Below are positions 1 to 5,458 of a stretch of 7,294 nt of DNA, one piece after another. Below the pieces are notes generated by a model that worked only from the letters and a program-made list of their open reading frames with translations, had not been told where the DNA came from and made no database searches. Numbering within the stretch: the first letter of the stretch is position 1; each line of letters starts with the position of its first letter. This DNA comes from Bacteroidales bacterium (lineage in GTDB: Bacteria; Bacteroidota; Bacteroidia; Bacteroidales; Bacteroidaceae), in NCBI GenBank assembly GCA_004558865.1, contig SFCY01000115.1:1-7294 (forward strand), read 5' to 3'. Both the position numbers and the translations under genes were made by a program.

Positions 1-60
1 TACGCGATAGCGATTTTCGTCATGGGCAGGCTTGCCTCCAAAGGTGTGGTTCTGAAGTGA
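1..60 (+). CDS. 3' end of an upstream gene (last 19 codons), probably a membrane protein
   Basis: Reading from base 1 gives YAIAIFVMGRLASKGVVLK and then TGA at 58-60. This frame is the best candidate because frame 2 stops at once and frame 3 gives a less protein-like reading. The peptide is a hydrophobic run followed by a short tail with basic residues, as at the C-terminus of an inner-membrane protein. Its codons end mostly in G or C, like the complete genes of this window. The stop codon lies inside the left arm of a long stem-loop, which fits a true gene end. With only 19 residues I cannot name a family, so the protein and even its reality remain an inference. Confidence 0.4.
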   Translation, partial: YAIAIFVMGRLASKGVVLK

Positions 61-110
61 CGGGGTAGCCGTCGAGCTTGCTCGTAAGGCTACTCCGTCG
101 CTTCAGAACC
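48..110 (+). terminator. Long 23-bp stem-loop overlapping the upstream stop codon; probable 3'-end or terminator structure
   Basis: Bases 48-70 pair with 88-110 over 23 consecutive positions. Only two positions are not Watson-Crick, and both are G.U wobbles if the + strand is transcribed. The same positions would be A.C mismatches in a minus-strand RNA, so the structure favours a + strand transcript. The 17-nt loop (71-87) contains a nested hairpin, CGAGCTTGCTCG at 73-84. A smaller stem follows directly, GCTCC-GGTA-GGAGC at 114-127. The stop codon at 58-60 sits in the left arm. No T-tract follows, so this is not a classical intrinsic terminator. It could instead be an mRNA 3'-end stabiliser or a dispersed repeat element. 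Confidence 0.5.
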
Positions 111-307
111 ATAGCTCCGGTAGGAGCGTAAGCCTGGACAGGACCATTTTCCTTCCCCTTTACATATAAACTTACCATGATTCCGCGGAAAATATCCGCT
201 GTGCCATCTTTGCCGCTGATTTGGAACAAAAACGAGGAGTACAAGGCAAGAGTCGATGACATCGATCCCACGCAGCGGCTGGGGATTGCGCATTCTTGGC
301 GGGAGAA
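111..307. other. Non-coding stretch between the first stem-loop and the exporter promoter
   Basis: No recognisable gene lies here. It holds the small hairpin 114-127, a perfect 10-bp palindrome TTCCGCGGAA at 181-190, and an overlapping small stem, GCGGA (185-189) with TCCGC (195-199). A 47-codon open frame runs from ATG 178 to TGA 319-321. It reads MIPRKISAVPSLP at its start and is rich in charged residues later. It has no ribosome-binding site and no family I recognise, and it ends inside the promoter region, so I do not call it a gene. The longer minus-strand frames over this region cross both the stem-loop and the promoter and look like chance. Confidence 0.4.
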
Positions 308-339
308 TTTCCTTATATGAAGAAATTGTTGTACCTTTG
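308..339 (+). promoter_or_regulatory. Bacteroidota-type promoter for the ThrE-like exporter gene
   Basis: TACCTTTG at 332-339 matches the Bacteroidota minus-7 consensus TAnnTTTG exactly. TTTC at 308-311 is a one-mismatch version of the minus-33 TTTG box, with a 20-bp spacer of normal length. Transcription would start near base 346, leaving a leader of about 145 nt before the ATG at 492. The consensus comes from established work on the Bacteroides primary sigma factor. The assignment here is by sequence match only. Confidence 0.65.
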
Positions 340-345
340 CATTCG

Positions 346-491
346 AAAAAGGAGAAGTCTCTGTTTGACATACGTTTTCTACTGGCAAAATGCGCGGAGC
401 CAAGCCCCTTGCCCTCTGCCATGGCGAGAAAGCGAAGGATGAAGTTCAAGTATTTAGGTTACACATTATTTATATATTACAGCCTTATAAG
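346..491 (+). other. Long 5' leader of the exporter mRNA, with an overlapping small reading frame
   Basis: If the promoter at 332-339 is used, the mRNA carries about 145 untranslated bases. The last part (460-490) is strongly AT-rich, as is common just before Bacteroidota start codons. An out-of-frame ORF starts at ATG 421 and runs over the exporter start to a stop ending at 573 (50 codons). It begins MARKRRMKFKYLGY and continues hydrophobic and aromatic. Its C-terminal part is simply the +1 shadow of the exporter gene, so any real function would be as a leader peptide. I see no known riboswitch signature and no strong stem-loop. Confidence 0.35.
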
Positions 492-1907
492 ATGGATAAG
501 GAACTTTGCAAAAAAGGAGAGCCCGTCTTGCACCGCAAGCTGGACTTGTTGCTCCGTACCGGCCAGATTCTGATGGACAGCTCGGCCGACACGAGCAGGG
601 TGAGGCGCAACATGGAGCGCGCCGCAGCCTATTTGGGATTGCCCGAAGAGAATCTGCACATCCAAATCGACTACTACATGCTGACGGTGAACCTTAGCGA
701 TGAGTATCACTCCTACACGAAGATGCGGCGTTGCGCCAAGCACGGCATCAACATGGAGGCCATACAGGAAATCAGCAAACTCACATGGACGGCCATCCGC
801 GAGGATTACGACCTCGACCAGTATGAGGAGCGATTGGAAGAGATTGCCCACCGCAAGCGCAACTACAGCGACTGGTTTGTCGCCATCGGGGCGGGCTTTG
901 CCTGCGGCGGCTTCTGCATCCAGTTCGGCTGCGACTGGCCTGCATTCTTCTATTGCTCCATCGCGGCCATCTTGGGCAACCGCTTCCGCATGTACCTCAA
1001 CAAGTTGGGCAGCAACACATACGCCAACATCGCCATTGCCGCCTTCCTCTCCACGCTCATCGCCTGGGCCTCGACATTCATCTCCCGCCCCGAAGTGATG
1101 GCTTATATCCCTGAAGCCCTGCGCCCACTTTTCTTGTCGTCCACTCCGTGGCACCCCATGATGGCTTGCGCACTCTTCATCGTGCCGGGCGTTCCGCTCA
1201 TCAACTCCGTCAACGACCTCTTGGACAACCATATCGAGACCGGTCTGGTGAGGGCCACCAACACCGTGTTGATGATTGTGGCAATGGCCTTCGGCATCGC
1301 ACTGGCCATCAAAGTGTGTGGCATCGACAATTTTGTCCACAATCTGAGCATGACCCCTCACCACACATTTGGCGAGTTCGCCCTTGCGGCCGCCATATCT
1401 GCAATGGGCTTCGCCACGATATTCAACGTGCCCTATCGCCTGCAGGCTTGGGTGGCGGTGGGCGGCGTGATTGCCGTCTGCTCGCGCAATTTCGTCAATT
1501 TGGGTCCCAGCAATGGCAACATCGGATTGGACATGGGCTTGATGATAGGCTCCTTGGCTGGTGCCAGCCTCATTTCCATCATCAACATCAAGGCCGTCCA
1601 TCTGCTGCATACGCCCCATCAGTGCATCACCATCCCGGCCGTCATTCCCATGGTGCCGGGAGTGCTGATGTATCGTGCCCTCTACGGCTTCATTGGCATG
1701 ACGGGAGTGGTGGGCGAGCTCACCTTCGCCATGCACAACATGGTGCTTGGCACCTTGGTGCTGCTCTGCATAGCCATCGGCGTGGCCATCCCCAACATCT
1801 TCATGCGCCAGTGGATTGCCCCCAACCGCAAGCGCAAGCTCCAGGCAATGATTGCAGAGCGCAAGGCAAAGGGCAAGTTTGTCGACCTCGACCATGTCAA
1901 TGCATAA
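492..1907 (+). CDS. ThrE/YjjPB-type inner-membrane exporter, fused two-domain form
   Basis: This is a 471-residue integral membrane protein of the threonine/serine exporter (ThrE) superfamily. It carries both halves in one chain: an N-terminal YjjP-like (DUF1212) domain and a C-terminal YjjB-like domain. Residues 1-125 are soluble and include the family-like stretch GQILMDSSADTSRV (24-37). About ten hydrophobic segments follow between roughly 128 and 437. VPGVPLINSVNDLLDN (231-246) closes the first domain and IPAVIPMVPGVLMYRALYG (381-399) marks the second. The tail is basic and cytoplasmic-looking. Corynebacterium ThrE is a fused exporter of threonine and serine, whereas the split E. coli YjjP/YjjB pair is linked to succinate export, so the substrate here is open. 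I chose ATG 492. The in-frame ATG at 390 would add 34 residues translated from the leader, with no family resemblance. The gene forms its own transcription unit. Confidence 0.88.
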   Translation: MDKELCKKGEPVLHRKLDLLLRTGQILMDSSADTSRVRRNMERAAAYLGLPEENLHIQIDYYMLTVNLSDEYHSYTKMRRCAKHGINMEAIQEISKLTWTAIREDYDLDQYEERLEEIAHRKRNYSDWFVAIGAGFACGGFCIQFGCDWPAFFYCSIAAILGNRFRMYLNKLGSNTYANIAIAAFLSTLIAWASTFISRPEVMAYIPEALRPLFLSSTPWHPMMACALFIVPGVPLINSVNDLLDNHIETGLVRATNTVLMIVAMAFGIALAIKVCGIDNFVHNLSMTPHHTFGEFALAAAISAMGFATIFNVPYRLQAWVAVGGVIAVCSRNFVNLGPSNGNIGLDMGLMIGSLAGASLISIINIKAVHLLHTPHQCITIPAVIPMVPGVLMYRALYGFIGMTGVVGELTFAMHNMVLGTLVLLCIAIGVAIPNIFMRQWIAPNRKRKLQAMIAERKAKGKFVDLDHVNA

Positions 1908-1956
1908 TCCAATTGCGCCGAAAGCCTTGATTGTCGATGGCTGTTGAATATAATGG

Positions 1957-1998
1957 TAAGGCTGGTCCTAAACCTGCGATGGTTTAGGACCAGCCTTA
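1957..1998 (+). terminator. Perfect 18-bp stem-loop ending the exporter transcription unit
   Basis: Bases 1957-1974 (TAAGGCTGGTCCTAAACC) pair without a mismatch with 1981-1998 across the 6-nt loop TGCGAT. The stem begins 50 bases after the exporter stop codon. No T-run follows (the next bases are GTCTCATAATTCCCCC), so release would need to be U-tract independent, or the hairpin protects the mRNA 3' end. Being a perfect inverted repeat, it could work on either strand, but no gene points at it from the right. Confidence 0.7.
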
Positions 1999-2121
1999 GT
2001 CTCATAATTCCCCCACCTCTTCCGCAAAGTGGATTTCTTCCCGATTATGCGCTGTACTAAAGCCGCGTGGCGATTGCGCATTACGCACCATTGGAGGTTT
2101 ATGTTTTATTAACGCTTGATG
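1999..2121. other. Intergenic spacer between exporter terminator and mannosidase-operon promoter
   Basis: Together with the flanking hairpin, promoter and leader this belongs to a gap of 380 bases without a gene (1908-2287). I see no gene in it. A 76-codon minus-strand frame (2002-2232) runs through the spacer, the promoter and part of the leader; it has no family resemblance and is rejected. A GGAGG at 2094-2098 lies shortly before ATG 2101, but that frame stops after two more codons. Confidence 0.5.
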
Positions 2122-2155
2122 TTGGTGTAAGAAACAAATAAAATCGTTAATTTTG
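2122..2155 (+). promoter_or_regulatory. Bacteroidota-type promoter for the GH130-GH92-GH125 operon
   Basis: TAATTTTG at 2148-2155 matches TAnnTTTG exactly and sits in the most AT-rich part of the gap. The minus-33 box is weaker: TTGGTG at 2122-2127 lies 20 bp upstream. Predicted start of transcription is near 2162, giving a leader of about 125 nt. A poorer alternative, TACTTTGG at 2212-2219, has one base too few between TA and TTTG. Confidence 0.55.
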
Positions 2156-2161
2156 TAGAAT

Positions 2162-2287
2162 AATATCTGAGCATTTTCAATAGGCCTATAGGGCAGAGCC
2201 CATCTTGCTTGTACTTTGGCATGGTGAGGCAACCCAGGTCGAGACCCGAATCATTGAATCTTCAAAACAATAAAATCATCAGAAATA
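2162..2287 (+). other. 5' leader of the mannosidase operon, with palindromes
   Basis: The leader contains a perfect 10-bp palindrome, ATAGGCCTAT (2180-2189). Directly after it is a compact hairpin, GGGC-AGA-GCCC (2191-2201). Either could be an operator or an RNA element. A 28-codon frame starts at ATG 2221 (MVRQPRSRPESLNL...) and stops at 2305-2307, just inside the GH130 gene in another frame. It has no visible ribosome-binding site and is unproven. The final 25 bases are A-rich with no Shine-Dalgarno, typical for Bacteroidota. Confidence 0.35.
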
Positions 2288-3265
2288 ATGACACACATTC
2301 CTTTTGAGAACCGACCGGCAGGCTGCAAGGACCCGCTTTGGCGCTACAGCAAGAACCCCATCATCGACCGTTATCACATTCCCACATCCAACAGCATCTT
2401 CAACAGTGCGGTCGTTCCCTTTGGCGATGGCTTTGCCGGCGTGTTCCGCTGCGACAACAAGGCCGTGCAGATGAACATCTTCGCCGGTTTCAGCAAAGAC
2501 GGCATCCACTGGGACATCAACCCAGACCCCATACAGTTCGAGGCAGGAAACACCGACATGATAGTGAGTGAGTATAAATACGACCCCCGCGTGACATGGA
2601 TAGAGGACCGCTACTGGATCACCTGGTGCAACGGCTACAACGGACCCACCATCGGCATCGGATATACGTTTGACTTCAAGACCTTCTACCAGTGTGAGAA
2701 CGCCTTCCTGCCCTTCAATCGCAACGGTGTGCTCTTCCCGCAGAAGATCAATGGCAAGTATGCCTTGCTCTCCCGTCCGAGCGACAACGGCCACACTCCT
2801 TTTGGCGACATCTTCGTCAGCTTCAGTCCCGACATGAAGTTTTGGGGCGAGCATCGCTGCGTGATGCGTCCCACTCCTTTCGAGGAGAGCGCCTGGCAGT
2901 GCACGAAGATAGGCGCAGGCCCCATTCCCATCCTCACCGATGAGGGATGGCTGTTGTTCTATCACGGCGTGATCACCACCTGCAACGGCTACCGCTATTC
3001 CATGGGAGCAGCCCTTCTCGACAGGGAGCATCCCGAGAAAGTGCTTTTCCGCTCGCGCTTCTACCTGCTCGGACCGGCCGCGCCCTACGAGCTGCAGGGC
3101 GATGTGCCCAATGTCGTCTTCCCCTGTGCCGCTCTCACCGAGGGCAACAAGGTGTGCGTGTATTACGGCGCAGCCGACACCGTGACGGCATTGGCGTTCG
3201 GCTATATTGACGAAATCATCGCTTTCGTGAAGCAACATCATTACAACGGCAATCTGCCCAAATAA
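2288..3265 (+). CDS. GH130 subfamily 2 phosphorylase, probably beta-1,4-mannosyl-N-acetylglucosamine phosphorylase
   Basis: This 325-residue protein would split Man-beta-1,4-GlcNAc with phosphate into alpha-mannose-1-phosphate and GlcNAc, the last step in using the N-glycan core. It resembles the characterised enzymes UhgbMP and BT1033 along its full length and has their compact size, shorter than the roughly 390-residue mannosylglucose phosphorylases of subfamily 1. The expected general acid is Asp99 in YDPRV. The phosphate site appears intact: Arg145 (FNRNG), Arg163 (LSRPSDNGH), Lys207 (CTKIGAG) and His226 (YHGV). Asn39-Ser40 match the sugar-binding pair of UhgbMP, at a constant offset of five residues (recalled, not aligned by program). 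There is no signal peptide, so it acts in the cytoplasm. It is first in the operon and ends about 20 bases before the GH92 start. Activity on related beta-mannosides is possible. Confidence 0.93.
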   Translation: MTHIPFENRPAGCKDPLWRYSKNPIIDRYHIPTSNSIFNSAVVPFGDGFAGVFRCDNKAVQMNIFAGFSKDGIHWDINPDPIQFEAGNTDMIVSEYKYDPRVTWIEDRYWITWCNGYNGPTIGIGYTFDFKTFYQCENAFLPFNRNGVLFPQKINGKYALLSRPSDNGHTPFGDIFVSFSPDMKFWGEHRCVMRPTPFEESAWQCTKIGAGPIPILTDEGWLLFYHGVITTCNGYRYSMGAALLDREHPEKVLFRSRFYLLGPAAPYELQGDVPNVVFPCAALTEGNKVCVYYGAADTVTALAFGYIDEIIAFVKQHHYNGNLPK

Positions 3266-3285
3266 CCCATCAAATGTTTCCACTC

Positions 3286-5439
3286 ATGAAGAAGATATCC
3301 TTGCGCAGCCTGGCCATGCTCGTGGCCTTGCTGCCCTTGTTTGCCTCGGCGGGCAATCTCACCAAGTTGGTCAATCCGCGCATTGGCACAGGCGGCCACG
3401 GCCATGTGTTCCTGGGCGCCAACGTGCCGTTCGGCTTTGTCCAGTTGGGGCCAACGGAGCACACCCGCGGCTGGGACTGGTGTTCGGGCTACCACGACAG
3501 CGACAATGTGCTGGTGGGCTTCAGCCATACCCACCTCAGCGGTACGGGCATTGGCGACTTGGGCGACATCAGCCTGTTGCCTGTAGGCTCTGTAGAACAG
3601 GACACCGCAGTGTTCAGCCACCAGGACGAGACCGTTCGCCCGGGCTACTACAGGGTGGACCTGCACAATCCCGACGTGACCGTGGAGCTGACGGCCACCG
3701 AGCGCTGCGGCATGCACCGCTATACGTTCCATGGCGACGGCCCAGCCTACATCCGTCTCGACTTGAACACGGGCATAGGTTGGGACAAGATGTACGCCGC
3801 CGATTTCCAGCTTGAGGGGACCAACGAGATTTCCGGACTGCGCTTCTCCCACGGATGGGCAAAGGACCAGAAAGTGTATTTCAAGGCCAGGTTATCCCAG
3901 CCCTTGCGGTTGGTAAAGAGCGGCGACGGCTATGGCGTGTTTGAAGTGGCCAACCCCAAGCAGCCCCTGATTGTCCGGGTGGGGCTGTCGGCCACCTCTA
4001 TAGCCGGCGCAGGGCGCAACCTGGACAGCGAGTTGGGCGGCGCCGACTTCGACCGCGTGGCCATGGCAGCCGACAAGGCTTGGGAAGACGCCTTGGACAA
4101 GGTTCGCATCTCGGCCGACGATGCCACGAGGCAGGTGTTCTACACGGCCATGTTCCATGCCTTCAATGCCCCCTCGCTGTTCGATGATGTCGACGGCTCT
4201 TACCGCGGGGCCGATGGCCAGGTGCATCGCAGCCAGGATGGCAGCCACAACTACACCACCTTCTCGCTTTGGGACACCTACCGCGCGGAGATGCCCTTGC
4301 TCTCGATAGTGGCTCCCTCGCGCGTGAGCGACATGGGCAAGACCTTCCTGCGCATCTTCGACGAGCAGGGCCGTCTGCCCGTTTGGCACTTGATGGGCAA
4401 CGAGACCGACTGCATGGTGGGCAATCCCGGTGTCGTAGTCTTGGCCGACATGACGCTCAAAGGCTTGGTGGCCGACAAGCAGCATGCCCTGAGGGCCCTG
4501 ACGACCACAATGGAGACCCCGGGGCGCGGACTGGAACTCATGAACAAGTACGGATATATCCCACTCGACCTTGACTCCACCCACGAGACAGTGGCCAAGA
4601 CCTTGGAGTATGCCATTGCCGCCGATGGCGTGGCCCGCGTGGCAGAGCAGCTTGGAGAAAAGGCGACAGCCCAGCTCTACGCCCAGCGCGCCAAAGCCTA
4701 TCAGCGGCTCTTCGACCCACAGACGCAGTTCATGCGCGGACTCGACTCCAAAGGGCAATGGCGCAAACCGTTCAACCCCTTCCACGCCGTGCATCGCATG
4801 GACGACTACACCGAGGGCAACGCCTGGCAATACACGTGGCTCGTGCCCCAGGATGTGAAGGGGTTGGTGAAGTGCTTCCCCTCGGAGAAGGCCTTCACCA
4901 CCAAGCTCGACTCCCTGTTCCTTGCCCAGGGCGACATGGGCGCGGAGGCTTCTCCCGACATATCGGGACTCATCGGACAGTATGCCCACGGCAACGAGCC
5001 CAGCCACCACATTATATATATGTACAACTACATCGGCCAACCCTACAAGGCGGCACCCCTGCTGAGGAAAGTGATGAGGGAAATGTACAACACCCGCAAC
5101 GACGGCCTCTGCGGCAACGAGGATGTGGGGCAGATGTCGGCATGGTACATCATGTCGGCCCTTGGCCTGTATCAGGTGCAGCCCGCAGGCGGCCCGTTGG
5201 TCATTGGCTCGCCCGTTGTCAGCCAGGCGACCATCCAATTGGAGAATGGCAAGACCTTCACGGTGGAGGCGCAGGGCAACTCCGACACCAACATCTATGT
5301 GCAGTCGGCCACGCTCAACGGCAAGCCGCTCGACCGCAGCTTCATCACCTACCAGCAGCTCATGCAGGGAGGCAAGCTCACACTCGTCATGGGCAGCAAG
5401 CCTTCAGCATGGGCTACGAAGAAGAACCAGCGTCCGTAA
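3286..5439 (+). CDS. Secreted GH92 alpha-mannosidase
   Basis: GH92 enzymes are calcium-dependent, inverting exo-alpha-mannosidases acting on N-glycan-type mannosides. From ATG 3286 the product has 717 residues, near the usual family length. Residues 1-22 (MKKISLRSLAMLVALLPLFA then SA) form a signal peptide cleaved before GN; no lipobox Cys follows, so it is probably periplasmic. ATG 3274 adds MFPL and is possible, but 3286 gives the standard MKK start. The N-terminal beta-sandwich carries GWDWCSGYH (62-70) and GFSHTHLSGTG (78-88). The (alpha/alpha)6 domain carries WDTYR (329-333), GNETD (371-375), the probable catalytic acid Glu510 in YTEGNAWQY, AHGNEPSHH (567-575) and the base/metal region GNEDVGQMSAWY (610-621). 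From memory, alpha-1,2-specific members have His-Glu where this one has His568-Gly569, so alpha-1,3, 1,4 or 1,6 linkages may be preferred; that is tentative. Confidence 0.94.
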   Translation: MKKISLRSLAMLVALLPLFASAGNLTKLVNPRIGTGGHGHVFLGANVPFGFVQLGPTEHTRGWDWCSGYHDSDNVLVGFSHTHLSGTGIGDLGDISLLPVGSVEQDTAVFSHQDETVRPGYYRVDLHNPDVTVELTATERCGMHRYTFHGDGPAYIRLDLNTGIGWDKMYAADFQLEGTNEISGLRFSHGWAKDQKVYFKARLSQPLRLVKSGDGYGVFEVANPKQPLIVRVGLSATSIAGAGRNLDSELGGADFDRVAMAADKAWEDALDKVRISADDATRQVFYTAMFHAFNAPSLFDDVDGSYRGADGQVHRSQDGSHNYTTFSLWDTYRAEMPLLSIVAPSRVSDMGKTFLRIFDEQGRLPVWHLMGNETDCMVGNPGVVVLADMTLKGLVADKQHALRALTTTMETPGRGLELMNKYGYIPLDLDSTHETVAKTLEYAIAADGVARVAEQLGEKATAQLYAQRAKAYQRLFDPQTQFMRGLDSKGQWRKPFNPFHAVHRMDDYTEGNAWQYTWLVPQDVKGLVKCFPSEKAFTTKLDSLFLAQGDMGAEASPDISGLIGQYAHGNEPSHHIIYMYNYIGQPYKAAPLLRKVMREMYNTRNDGLCGNEDVGQMSAWYIMSALGLYQVQPAGGPLVIGSPVVSQATIQLENGKTFTVEAQGNSDTNIYVQSATLNGKPLDRSFITYQQLMQGGKLTLVMGSKPSAWATKKNQRP

Positions 5440-5458
5440 CCAACAGCCAGCAAGAAAG

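Noticed and set aside
284..294. GATTGCGCATT repeated at 284-294 and 2072-2082 in both upstream regions
   Set aside because: A shared 11-mer is expected several times by chance in a window of this size, and the flanks do not align further.
20..449. Minus-strand frames of 127 and 119 codons over the left intergenic region
   Set aside because: Both run through the promoter and the stem-loop region and resemble no family.
390..491. Upstream ATG 390 as start of the exporter
   Set aside because: It adds 34 residues translated from leader sequence that do not resemble the family; ATG 492 has the AT-rich upstream context usual for Bacteroidota.
477..1895. 472-codon minus-strand open frame opposite the exporter gene
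   Set aside because: It is the antisense shadow of a gene with G/C-rich third positions; the product is full of His, Gly and Val from reversed Met, Ala and Asn codons and has no domain. The + strand frame has clear family motifs.
2002..2232. 76-codon minus-strand frame in the gap before GH130
   Set aside because: It crosses the predicted promoter and leader of the operon, has no domain and no supporting start signal.
3892..5238. 448-codon minus-strand open frame opposite GH92
   Set aside because: Same cause: His/Gly/Val-rich antisense of a well-conserved GH92 gene, with no start signal or family resemblance. The long antisense frames over GH130 and GH125 were rejected for the same reason.
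5123..5458. 112-codon in-frame extension upstream of GH125, overlapping the GH92 3' end
   Set aside because: Its translation is Arg/Ser/Pro-rich shadow sequence, while ATG 5459 is followed at once by a good signal peptide and sits 19 bases after the GH92 stop.
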